Of a DNA stretch of 49,813 nucleotides, positions 29,496 through 37,954 are shown in pieces. Made by a program: the position numbers and the translations under genes. Position 1 is the first letter of the stretch; the number at the start of each line of letters is the position of its first letter. The stretch comes from Chitinophaga pinensis. Its GTDB lineage: Bacteria; Bacteroidota; Bacteroidia; 2-12-FULL-35-15. The DNA lies in the NCBI GenBank assembly GCA_945865315.1, contig CAMBDK010000009.1, positions 1-49,813 of the forward strand, in the 5' to 3' direction. The notes under the pieces are model-generated. The model was given only the letters and a program-made list of their open reading frames with translations. It was not told where the DNA came from and made no database searches.

Positions 29496-31625
29496 TTACA
29501 AGAGTGATAATTCTATTTTAGTACCCTTACTAAAAGTTGCACCTGCAGCAATAGATTGTTTTACAATTGCGCCACTTCCATATATTTTTACCTTCATGTA
29601 ATTATTGTTTTCTAAGAGATACAATGCATCTTTGGCTGTGAAACCTTCTAAATTTGGGACAATTCCATTTTTTAATTCCGACTCTATTTTTAATGGTGTC
29701 ATTTTAACAAAAGCCGAATCTATTGTTGAATTTATTACCCAATCAACATTTTTATCCATCGATTTATTTTTAACCTTTAGTGTCTTTAGTAAATCTTGAA
29801 TTTCTGATTGATTGCCATTTTTTACTATTGGAGCTTTTACTGCATATTCCGGTTGAATCTTATTAACTTCTTGATGAATTTCTAAACTTGTGGAATATAT
29901 TTTATCTGCCACATCTTTAAAAACAGGACCTGCTACTGCACCTCCATAATATGCGTCTCCTGTTGGAGCGCTAATTACTACAATGCAAGAGTATTTTGGG
30001 TTATCAGCAGGAAAATAGCCTACAAAGGATGCCAGGTAAGTAACGCCTCCTGTTTTATAATCTTTATTTTTTGCAATTTGTGCTGTTCCTGTTTTACCCG
30101 CAACTGAATAATTTGCTGCTTTTAAGCTTTTTGCTGTACCATTCGTTACAACACCCTCTAGCATCTTTTTAGCTTTTTTTATTGTAGACTGCGAGCATAT
30201 AGCGGAATTAATTATTTCGGGTTCGAATATTTTAACTGTTTTACTGCGCTTTCTAATTTCTTTTACAAATAATGGTCTCACCATTCTTGCATTGTTGGCT
30301 ACTGCATTATAAAATGTTAATGTTTGTAATGGCGTAATGGTTAACTCGTAACCGATACTCATCCATGGCAATGTAGTTCCGGACCAGTCTTTGTCAGATG
30401 TGTTTTTTATTTTAGGTTTCCCCTCGCCTGGTAGCTTTATTTTTAACTGAGAATTAAAATTCATTTGGCATAAATGGTCAATAAATTTTTGTGGCGTTCT
30501 AGAATAATATTGCGTTATAATTTTTGATACACCAACATTTGAGCTTTGCTCAAATATTTCCTGTACTGTAACTTTTCTCTTTGCTGGCCGGTGTGAATCT
30601 TTCATGGTACTTGCATAGTATTTATGTGTACCATCCTCAATGTCTATTGTATCCTCCAAGTCAACAAAGTCGTCTTCTATTGCTGTAATGAGTGAGGCTA
30701 ATTTAAAAGTGGAGCCTGGCTCAGTAGCCTCTCCTATTGCGTAATTATAATCATCCACATAAGTTGTAGAATCTTTTCTTGTCAAGTTTGAAATTGCTTT
30801 TATTTCTCCTGATTTTACTTCCATCAAAATCAAACAACCATGGTGGGCATTATTCTTTTTCAAACAATTCATTAGTGAATTGTGTGCAACATCTTGTATG
30901 TTTATATCAATAGTTGAAATTAAGTCGGCTCCGTCTTCTAGCTTTATTTCATTTTCATCACTTATAGGTTTCCAGGCGCCTCCTGCAATCTTTTGTTCCC
31001 AACGTTTTCCACTTTCCCCCGTTAAATAATCATTAAAGGCAACCTCTAATCCATAGGATTTACCAGTGCCCGCATCATTGTATTTTCCAATAGTTCGTGC
31101 TGCTAAATTTTGGAAAGGATGTTCCCGTTTGTTAGTTTGTATATAAGTAAAACCACCCTTGTTGCGGCCCTTACGTATTAGTGGGAATTTTTTTATTGTT
31201 TGTAATTCTGTGTATGAGACACCTCGTTGCAGTGTCACCCATCGGTCTCCGCTGTTGCGTGCTTTTATTAATATTTTTTTATACTCTTTTTGTGATTTAT
31301 CATGATACATTTTTGAAAAGGAGTATGCTAGTGAATCTACATTTTCATAAAATATTTCTTTGGTGATGGCATCTGTATTAACATCCATTCCAACTTCATA
31401 ATATGGTAATGATGTAGCAAGTAAAATCCCATTACAATCATATATATTACCTCGTATAGCTTCTATGTCATTTAATCGAGTAGAAAAGTTTTTTGATTTA
31501 GTAATCCACTTTTCACCTTCAGAGAACTGTATGAATGAAATCTTGTAAATAATTACAAAACTAAACAGGCAAATAAAAAAGTATATTAAGTATATACGCC
31601 ACAGTATGTCTTTTTTATCTTCCAA
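29496..31625 (-). CDS. ftsI: Septal transpeptidase FtsI (PBP3-like) with PASTA domain
   Basis: A 709-residue class B penicillin-binding protein that cross-links septal peptidoglycan with FtsW. It has one N-terminal membrane helix (about 10-28), a dimerisation/pedestal domain with RGNIYDCNG, and the transpeptidase with the SxxK serine in EPGSTFKLAS (near 303), SSN (near 363) and KTGTAQ (near 511). The last 60 or so residues form a PASTA domain (VPNLEGFTAKDAL...). A C-terminal PASTA is common in Bacteroidota but absent from E. coli FtsI. It starts at TTG two bases after the ftsL stop, so translation is probably coupled. Confidence 0.95.
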   Translation of the reverse strand: MEDKKDILWRIYLIYFFICLFSFVIIYKISFIQFSEGEKWITKSKNFSTRLNDIEAIRGNIYDCNGILLATSLPYYEVGMDVNTDAITKEIFYENVDSLAYSFSKMYHDKSQKEYKKILIKARNSGDRWVTLQRGVSYTELQTIKKFPLIRKGRNKGGFTYIQTNKREHPFQNLAARTIGKYNDAGTGKSYGLEVAFNDYLTGESGKRWEQKIAGGAWKPISDENEIKLEDGADLISTIDINIQDVAHNSLMNCLKKNNAHHGCLILMEVKSGEIKAISNLTRKDSTTYVDDYNYAIGEATEPGSTFKLASLITAIEDDFVDLEDTIDIEDGTHKYYASTMKDSHRPAKRKVTVQEIFEQSSNVGVSKIITQYYSRTPQKFIDHLCQMNFNSQLKIKLPGEGKPKIKNTSDKDWSGTTLPWMSIGYELTITPLQTLTFYNAVANNARMVRPLFVKEIRKRSKTVKIFEPEIINSAICSQSTIKKAKKMLEGVVTNGTAKSLKAANYSVAGKTGTAQIAKNKDYKTGGVTYLASFVGYFPADNPKYSCIVVISAPTGDAYYGGAVAGPVFKDVADKIYSTSLEIHQEVNKIQPEYAVKAPIVKNGNQSEIQDLLKTLKVKNKSMDKNVDWVINSTIDSAFVKMTPLKIESELKNGIVPNLEGFTAKDALYLLENNNYMKVKIYGSGAIVKQSIAAGATFSKGTKIELSLL

Positions 31626-31627
31626 TG

Positions 31628-32038
31628 TTATTGTATGTTTTGAGCGTTTGTTGAAATAGAATTTATTAATATTTTTTTTGGTGGAACTACGCTTTCTACT
31701 ATTCCCGTTTGTTTTAATGCTAATACTTTTGCTACCTCTGTTTGTTTACTTTTTATAACTAATGAATCTTTTACAACTATATATTGTGTTCTCAACTCTT
31801 TTATTTCATTCGTTAGGTTAATTACTTTGCGAACCTGATCATCTGCGTAATAGCCATTGGTTATGTAACAAACTGCTATAAAAGCAAGAAAAAACACAAA
31901 GGGGAAATTGCGTGTTGTTGTTTCTTTTGAAAGGAAACTGCCGCTCACAACGCTTGCCATTGAGCTTACTATTTTACTTTCCTTCTTCTGTACTTTAGAA
32001 GGTGTGGTAATATTTTCCCTTTTAAATTTATTTTCCAT
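31628..32038 (-). CDS. ftsL: FtsL-like division protein
   Basis: A 136-residue small bitopic protein: basic cytoplasmic segment, a membrane helix at about 45-64 (FPFVFFLAFIAVCYITNGYY), then a periplasmic coiled coil (about 65-115) with heptad-like spacing. Sequence conservation is low, as for FtsL generally. Identity rests on topology, size and position between rsmH and ftsI, where FtsL always sits. It would bridge FtsQ and FtsI/FtsW. Confidence 0.85.
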   Translation of the reverse strand: MENKFKRENITTPSKVQKKESKIVSSMASVVSGSFLSKETTTRNFPFVFFLAFIAVCYITNGYYADDQVRKVINLTNEIKELRTQYIVVKDSLVIKSKQTEVAKVLALKQTGIVESVVPPKKILINSISTNAQNIQ

Positions 32039-32068
32039 TTTTTTACATGGCTAACAGCTGATTAAATG

Positions 32069-32965
32069 CTATAGTTTTTCTCCTATTCTTAATTTTGCAC
32101 TACGGGCTCTATTGTTTTGTATTATCTCCTCATTGCTTGGTATTATAGGCTTTCCCGTTATTGCTTTAAATGGTGACAACTTATTTCCGAAAAAATCTTT
32201 TTCTACATCTCCTTCAAATTTTCCGCTGCGTATGATATTTTTTACTAACCTGTCTTCCAAGGATTGGTATGAAATAACTACTAATCTTCCTCCTGGTTTT
32301 AATACTTCTAAACTTTGCATTAAAAGTTCTTTCAATACATCTAATTCTTTGTTCACTTCAATCCTTAGTGCCTGAAATACTTGTGCGTAATATTGGTTTT
32401 CACGGCCATGCTTTACACATTTTGTTATTACAGATTTTAATTCATTGACCGTTTCAATTTTTTTTATTTTCCTGTCTTTATTTATTAAAAAGGCTAAACT
32501 TCCAGCGTTTTTTACTTCACCATATATTTTAAACACTCGTTTTAATTCTTCCTCTGGATATGTGTTTAATATTTCAGCGGCTGTAAGCTTAGTGCTACTA
32601 TCCATTCGCATATCTAATTTTGAATCAAATCGGGTTGAGAAACCTCTGTCAGGTTCATCAAATTGATGAGATGAAACACCTAAATCGGCAAGCAACCCAT
32701 CAATGGGTAAAGCATTATACATTTTCAAAAAATTTTTCAGATACCTGAAATTTTGTTTGATAAGTACCAATCGATTATCCTCTATCTTATTCTTAACAGC
32801 GCTTTCATCTTGGTCGAAGGCGTATAGTTTTCCAGTTGTAATGTATTTTAATATTTCTTTGGAGTGACCACCGCCGCCATAAGTTACATCCACATATATA
32901 CCTTCAGGATTAATATTTAAACCATTAATACACTCATTTAAAAGAACGGGGTTGTGATACTGCAT
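32069..32965 (-). CDS. rsmH: 16S rRNA (cytosine1402-N4)-methyltransferase RsmH (MraW)
   Basis: A 298-residue SAM-dependent methyltransferase that N4-methylates C1402 of 16S rRNA in the P site. It has the SAM motif DVTYGGGGHSKEIL (26-39), FDQDESAV, LADLGVSSHQFD, RGFSTRFDSKLDMRMD and C-terminal VISYQSLEDRLVK. Its start codon follows the mraZ stop with no gap. Confidence 0.97.
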   Translation of the reverse strand: MQYHNPVLLNECINGLNINPEGIYVDVTYGGGGHSKEILKYITTGKLYAFDQDESAVKNKIEDNRLVLIKQNFRYLKNFLKMYNALPIDGLLADLGVSSHQFDEPDRGFSTRFDSKLDMRMDSSTKLTAAEILNTYPEEELKRVFKIYGEVKNAGSLAFLINKDRKIKKIETVNELKSVITKCVKHGRENQYYAQVFQALRIEVNKELDVLKELLMQSLEVLKPGGRLVVISYQSLEDRLVKNIIRSGKFEGDVEKDFFGNKLSPFKAITGKPIIPSNEEIIQNNRARSAKLRIGEKL

Positions 32966-33433
32966 CTATTCGCTAGGTAAATTATTTATACCACCCATAA
33001 CATCTTCAGCTAGTTTTTCAAAATTCACTGTACTATCAGTAATAAATTTCTCATAAGATTTTGTATCCCAAATTTCAATTCTATCTCCAGCGGCGGCCAT
33101 CATCACATTTTTGGTTATTCCTGCGAACTTCATCATGTCTTTTGATATTAGTATCCTTCCAGAACTATCAAGATCTACCGGCATTACACCGTAATTGAAC
33201 ATCCTTATAAACTCTACGTTCTTTTTAACAAACTTGTTTAGCTTGTTTACGTCTTTTACCATTTCGTTCCAAGTAGCCATTGGATATAACTCAATCGATT
33301 TGCTGAAAATGCTTCGCTTCATTACAAAACCCGACTTAAGCTCTTTGGTGAGTTGCTTTTTAAATGCAACAGGGAGCATTACGCGCCCTTTTGCATCTGC
33401 ATTGCATTCATATACTCCAAATAGACTATCCAT
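32966..33433 (-). CDS. mraZ: Transcriptional regulator MraZ
   Basis: A 155-residue protein with two SpoVT/AbrB-like beta-barrel half domains (about 7-50 with CNADAKGRVMLPVAFKK, and 80-125 with PVDLDSSGRILISKDM). MraZ forms a ring-shaped oligomer, binds direct repeats upstream of its own gene and represses the dcw operon. It is the first gene of the cluster, and such repeats are visible upstream. Confidence 0.96.
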   Translation of the reverse strand: MDSLFGVYECNADAKGRVMLPVAFKKQLTKELKSGFVMKRSIFSKSIELYPMATWNEMVKDVNKLNKFVKKNVEFIRMFNYGVMPVDLDSSGRILISKDMMKFAGITKNVMMAAAGDRIEIWDTKSYEKFITDSTVNFEKLAEDVMGGINNLPSE

Positions 33434-33758
33434 GTTGCTTTATTCCTTTGTTCGGTAAAAGTAATTATAATTTTCCCACTTTTTACCACAATTTACCACT
33501 TTGTTGAAAACTTTATAGTTTTTCACAATTGTTTTGATAAAAAAAACATTGAAAATTGCATGCATTTATAAGCTTGAAATAATTTAAAACTCTTTCAAAT
33601 AAAGCGTTTTGTTGAATCAAAAAAATGAAGGGATTTTATTCGTTAGGAATTATTCGAATTAATACGATGCTGATAACCTTGTTAGATAGATTGATTTTTT
33701 ATAATCGAATAGCTTTCCTAAATATTGAAATGTTTTTAAACAAAATGAAAAGCTATAT
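33434..33758. other. Divergent spacer between mraZ and pabB
   Basis: A 325-bp AT-rich region holding the MraZ boxes near its left end. TACTTTTA (33464-33457, minus strand) is one base off a -7 box for mraZ. TATATTTG (33754-33761, plus strand) matches the -7 consensus but overlaps the proposed pabB start. No other gene seen. Confidence 0.45.
33476..33502 (-). promoter_or_regulatory. Candidate MraZ-binding boxes upstream of mraZ
   Basis: On the minus strand three GTGG[TG] units follow one another: AAAGTGGT, TTGTGGT and AAAGTGGG, with starts 10 and 9 bases apart, 43-70 bases before the mraZ ATG. Known MraZ operators are direct repeats of TGGG or AAAGTGG-like boxes with about 10-base spacing. 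The last interval is one base short, so one box may be weak. Confidence 0.55.
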
Positions 33759-35108
33759 TTGTGCGTGCTAAAAAATATAAAATACAATGCTACTCCTCAG
33801 GGTTTCGATATAATTATTGAAGCTTTAAACAAACAATTTGAAAGGGTTTGTGTATTTAATTCAAACATTAATACCAATCATAATAAATACTTGCAATCGT
33901 CCATGATTATTGCTGTTGATTTTAGTAGAGAAATAATTATTGCTAATTCAGAAAATGCTCTTGAAAAACTTCAGGGTTTTATAAATCAAGGGAATGATTG
34001 GTTCTTTGGATATTTAAGTTATGATATTAAGAATGAAATTGAAAAATTAGCTTCTGAAAATTTTGATGGTTTGTGTTTTCCTTTGCTTCATTTTTTTGTT
34101 CCTAAAGTTGTCTTGAAATTTGATGGTGATAGTATTGATGTTATTTATGATGATGAATTTATTTCTGAAGAAGAAGCATTGGCTGTTTTTATGATTGCTA
34201 CAGCATCAAATAAATCAAATATTTATTTTAACGAATTAGAACAAACTAATTATTTAAATTCAAGGGATGGAATAGGCGATAAGGTTTTTATTCAATCAAA
34301 AATTTCCAAACAAGAATATATTAATTCTGTAAATATTTTAAAACAGCACATCCTTAAAGGGGATATTTATGAAATTAATTTCTGTCAGGAATTTTTTGCG
34401 GAAAATACTATAATAGCGCCGGTAAAAATTTTTGAGAAATTAAATCTTATTTCGCAGGCACCTTTTTCTGCATATTGTAAATTAGGTAAAAACTATGTTT
34501 TATGCGCCAGTCCCGAAAGATTTTTGCAAAAAAATGGGGATAATTTGATTGCCCAACCAATTAAAGGTACGATTAAGCGATCTTCTATTAAAATAGAAGA
34601 CGATTTACTTAAAATGGAATTGAAAAATTCTGAAAAAGAGCGTTCAGAAAATGTTATGATTGTTGATTTGGTTCGTAATGATTTAGCTCGATTAGCGCAA
34701 CCTGGAACGGTTACTGTTGATGAGCTTTTTGGTGTTTATAGTTTTAATCAATTGCACCATATGATTTCTACCATTAACTGTAAATTAAAAACGGATACTT
34801 CATTTACTGATATTATTAAATGTACTTTTCCGATGGGGTCCATGACGGGTGCTCCCAAAGTAAGTGCTATGAAACTAATTGAATCTATTGAAAGTTCAAA
34901 ACGTGGTTTGTTTTCAGGAACAATTGGTTACATAAGTCCTGAGGGCGACTTTGATTTTAATGTAGTAATTCGTAGCATTTTGTATAATTCCGAAAATAAA
35001 TATTTGTCATTTATGGTTGGTAGTGCAATTACGGATAAGTCAGTGCCAGAAAAGGAGTATGAGGAATGCTTATTAAAAGCAAATGCTATGATTAAAGCTT
35101 TAGCTTAA
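33759..35108 (+). CDS. pabB: Aminodeoxychorismate synthase component I (PabB-like)
   Basis: A 449-residue chorismate-utilising enzyme that, with a PabA glutaminase, makes 4-amino-4-deoxychorismate for folate. The chorismate-binding domain has FCQEFFAE, AQPIKGTIKR (near 268), SEKERSENVMIVDLVRNDLAR, FPMGSMTGAPKVSAMKLIES (near 357) and FSGTIGYISP. The PIKGT motif, with lysine in place of the alanine of anthranilate synthase (PIAGT), favours PabB over TrpE. No trp or pab partner is adjacent. No in-frame ATG lies near the start; TTG at 33759 or GTG at 33765 must be used, so the exact start is uncertain. Confidence 0.88.
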   Translation: MCVLKNIKYNATPQGFDIIIEALNKQFERVCVFNSNINTNHNKYLQSSMIIAVDFSREIIIANSENALEKLQGFINQGNDWFFGYLSYDIKNEIEKLASENFDGLCFPLLHFFVPKVVLKFDGDSIDVIYDDEFISEEEALAVFMIATASNKSNIYFNELEQTNYLNSRDGIGDKVFIQSKISKQEYINSVNILKQHILKGDIYEINFCQEFFAENTIIAPVKIFEKLNLISQAPFSAYCKLGKNYVLCASPERFLQKNGDNLIAQPIKGTIKRSSIKIEDDLLKMELKNSEKERSENVMIVDLVRNDLARLAQPGTVTVDELFGVYSFNQLHHMISTINCKLKTDTSFTDIIKCTFPMGSMTGAPKVSAMKLIESIESSKRGLFSGTIGYISPEGDFDFNVVIRSILYNSENKYLSFMVGSAITDKSVPEKEYEECLLKANAMIKALA

Positions 35109-35208
35109 TACTTTCTCGGTTTTTGTTAAACTAAATGTCTGTCAGCATTTAAAGGGTTTTTGTCAATAATGTTTTGCCCTATTACCAAATATTTTAATAA
35201 TAAAAATA

Positions 35209-36630
35209 TTATTTTCCTCTACCTTGAATTACAATAAGGGCGGTATAAAATAGGATTTTAAGATCTACACCCAGGGCCATATTTTCGATATAAATAACAT
35301 CATATTTAAGCCGGTCAACCATTTGTTCCACATTTTCGGCATAGCCGTATTTTACTTGTCCCCAGGATGTAATTCCAGGACGCACCTTATGTAAATGACT
35401 ATAGTGCGGTGCTATTTTTACTATCTGATCAATAAAAAATTGCCGTTCTGGCCGTGGTCCAACTATTGACATTTCGCCAATCAGTACATTATAAAATTGA
35501 GGTATTTCATCCAAACGAACTTTTCTTAAAAACTTACCTAAGGGGGTAATTCTTGCATCTTCCTTGCTAGATAAAGAAGGGCCGTTTTTTTCCGCATCCG
35601 TATACATGGATCTGAATTTATGAATAAAGAATGGCTTGCCATGCCAACCAATGCGCTCATGGCTATAAAAGGCCGATCCCTTGGAACCTAATTTTATTGC
35701 AATGGCTAATAATAAATACACCCAACTGAAAAAAATAAGAACAAGCAAGGATACTGTGATATCAAAAATACGTTTTACAGACTGTTCCCATGCCGGCATT
35801 ATTTCTCTCGATATCTCAATTAGCGGAGCTCCAAAAATAGAACTCATTTTAACAGAGCCGGATAAAATATCATACATGTCGGGGATTATTTTAATAATGA
35901 TATTTTCATTTTCTAAATCATTTACTATTTTCCAAATATTATCATGTTCAAAAGATTCAATCGCTATGATTACCTCTTCAATTTTATGTACGTCTATAAT
36001 AGTCTTGAGATCGGCTAATTCACCAATATGGGGGAGCTTTTTTATTAATAAATGAGAATACCCGTTTTTATTGTCGACATGCACAAAACCGATAAATTTA
36101 TTGCCTGAAGATACGTGTAGGTTTTCCATGTCATTAAAAAGTTTCAATGCATTTTCGTTGCTACCTATTAACAATGTATTAAACCCAATAATCCTATTGT
36201 GTACGCGCTTATTTGTGATACTTGATAAAATTAAACGAAAGCTTCCTGTAAGAAAAAAATGCAAACTGAACAAAACAAGAATACTTTGGTAATAATTTTT
36301 ATAAGATACTATTGTATCGTCAAGAATAAAAGCGAAGAAAATAAAAAGAACACCAACCACTGAGTATAAAAATGTTTGCCCCATTTCTTTTAACCGTGAT
36401 TTGCGGTATATGTTTTTATAAGTGCCTGTTAAGCTATACATTAGCAGCCAAAAAAGGGGGATGAACAGTACGCTCCAAAAAAATTGTTTTTCGAAAATAA
36501 TTGGTATTTCTTTACCAAATTTTTCAGGTTCGATGTATAGTTTTCTGAAAATGTAAAATAGTGTCCAGGCTATTATTGATGAAGATAAGTCTGCAGTTAT
36601 GTATTTGGATACTTGTAGTTTTTTATTCAT
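35209..36630 (-). CDS. Polyprenyl-phosphate sugar-1-phosphate transferase (WbaP/WcaJ-like)
   Basis: A 473-residue membrane enzyme that starts surface polysaccharide synthesis by moving a hexose-1-phosphate onto undecaprenyl phosphate. It has four N-terminal membrane helices (within about 15-135), a CoA-binding-like cytoplasmic domain (about 155-270; TLLIGSNENALKLF) and the C-terminal catalytic domain: KRIFDITVSLL helix, KFRSMYTDAE, KFLRKVRLDEIPQFYNVLIGEMSIVGPRPE and VRPGITSWGQV. The sugar is probably glucose by family, but this is not shown. A run of ten G residues lies 16 bases before the ATG. No glycosyltransferase cluster is attached, which is unusual for an initiating transferase. Confidence 0.9.
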   Translation of the reverse strand: MNKKLQVSKYITADLSSSIIAWTLFYIFRKLYIEPEKFGKEIPIIFEKQFFWSVLFIPLFWLLMYSLTGTYKNIYRKSRLKEMGQTFLYSVVGVLFIFFAFILDDTIVSYKNYYQSILVLFSLHFFLTGSFRLILSSITNKRVHNRIIGFNTLLIGSNENALKLFNDMENLHVSSGNKFIGFVHVDNKNGYSHLLIKKLPHIGELADLKTIIDVHKIEEVIIAIESFEHDNIWKIVNDLENENIIIKIIPDMYDILSGSVKMSSIFGAPLIEISREIMPAWEQSVKRIFDITVSLLVLIFFSWVYLLLAIAIKLGSKGSAFYSHERIGWHGKPFFIHKFRSMYTDAEKNGPSLSSKEDARITPLGKFLRKVRLDEIPQFYNVLIGEMSIVGPRPERQFFIDQIVKIAPHYSHLHKVRPGITSWGQVKYGYAENVEQMVDRLKYDVIYIENMALGVDLKILFYTALIVIQGRGK

Positions 36631-36646
36631 AATTAAAATTCCTTAT

Positions 36647-36656
36647 CCCCCCCCCC
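36647..36656 (-). repeat. Homopolymeric G10 tract before the sugar transferase
   Basis: Ten consecutive C on the plus strand (G on the coding strand), 16 bases before the ATG. Such a tract is very unlikely by chance in this AT-rich DNA, and its length is in the range where slipped-strand mispairing changes promoter or ribosome-binding spacing. Confidence 0.6.
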
Positions 36657-36780
36657 TTCTTTAAAAAGAGTGTTCGACTTGAAAGATATTGCTAATATAA
36701 AAGTTTTTAATTGTTCATTTAATTATTAATAATTAACAGATGTCGATACATCCCTTTCGGAATGCACTGTAAAAATAGTA

Positions 36781-37761
36781 TTAATAAACAAGTTTAATAT
36801 TATCAAGCACCAAAGCTAAGCTATCTGACGATGTGTTATTGATCATACCAAAAAATATGTTGAAATCGCTAGCATTGTTATTTCCACTCACCACGGATGT
36901 TAAATAAACATATGCTTTATTCCAATTTGCGCTAGGGTTAAATATAAGAGCAGCCTCTTTAGAGCTTGAAGCTGTTCCATGGGCGAATAACCCTACTACA
37001 AACGTGTTATTACATTTGTAATTAAATTCTAAAAAAATATCCGCACCGCTTTTGGGAAGTATAAAGGAGGTGGACGACACACCTTCAAAAAAAGTATGGT
37101 TTTTATCTAGGTAGACAATGCCACTGCCATTACCTTCAAATACATTTGGATTAGGGGCATCAATTTGTTGAATTACTGTATCAACGCCAGGGGCAGGGCT
37201 TTTTGAAATTATGGTGCCAGTGTTTTCAAAATTCTCCATAAAGTTGAATGTAATGTTCGTTCTATATTTTACATGAGGCGTTATATTTTGTATCGTCCCT
37301 ACTTGTAAATTAATAAGAGTATCGTAGCTAGAATAAAAAGGGTAGGGTGCGCGGGTTGCTGCAATGCCATTTACTTTAATGCCCGGCATAATTTTTATCT
37401 GGTGTTTGCCTTCAAATAATACAGGAAACTTAGCAGGCAATTCAAAACAACCAATTAATTGATCATCCAAATAAACCCATGCATCGCTAATTTTATTGGA
37501 GCTGCTCCCTTCTGATGAAATAGTAGTGTTTAAATTTATTTTGTCAATTTGAATATAGGCTGGAATTGGTTCGGAGGGGTTATATAATTCACAAGAATTA
37601 ATTGATAGCATAAAAACAAAAGCTAAAAAAATATATATATAACAACTCCCCTTTTTTTTATAAGCTGTTTTTTCAAGCCAAAATTTTATATAAGTTAGAA
37701 CTTTAAAATAATAATTGATTTTCACCTTATTAGTTAAAACTTCTTTCACTAGTTTGTTCAT
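36781..37761 (-). CDS. Putative surface lipoprotein of unknown function
   Basis: A 326-residue open frame I do not recognise. Residues 36-57 look like a lipoprotein signal (KKK, hydrophobic YIYIFLAFVFMLSI, then INSC with C57 as lipidation site). The 35 residues before it are unusual, so the true start may be internal; TTG at residue 29 is in frame. However, a -7-like box at 37798-37791 fits a start near 37761. The mature part begins with a carboxypeptidase-like beta-sandwich feel (AWVYLDDQLIGCFELP...GKHQIKIMPG, resembling PEGA-type domains), then a beta-rich C-terminal domain ending in SLALVLDNIKLVY, as in carbohydrate-binding jelly rolls. Both domain readings are weak. Confidence 0.7.
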   Translation of the reverse strand: MNKLVKEVLTNKVKINYYFKVLTYIKFWLEKTAYKKKGSCYIYIFLAFVFMLSINSCELYNPSEPIPAYIQIDKINLNTTISSEGSSSNKISDAWVYLDDQLIGCFELPAKFPVLFEGKHQIKIMPGIKVNGIAATRAPYPFYSSYDTLINLQVGTIQNITPHVKYRTNITFNFMENFENTGTIISKSPAPGVDTVIQQIDAPNPNVFEGNGSGIVYLDKNHTFFEGVSSTSFILPKSGADIFLEFNYKCNNTFVVGLFAHGTASSSKEAALIFNPSANWNKAYVYLTSVVSGNNNASDFNIFFGMINNTSSDSLALVLDNIKLVY

Positions 37762-37790
37762 TTCGTAGGGTAATAGAAAAACACATTCAA

Positions 37791-37798
37791 CAAAAATA
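37791..37798 (-). promoter_or_regulatory. Possible -7 box of the lipoprotein gene
   Basis: TATTTTTG on the minus strand matches TAnnTTTG, 30 bases upstream of the first ATG of the lipoprotein frame. No clear -33 element is seen. Confidence 0.3.
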
Positions 37799-37954
37799 CG
37801 ATACCAATTTATTTAATTCTATAAAGGCCTCATCCATAATTTTATACTAATAGAAGGTTTATTTTTTCCATTCAATAAATTTTTTTAATGATTTATTTTG
37901 AATTGAATTTTTTCTCTATTTATAATCAGCATGGAATGTTGATATTTGTAAAAT

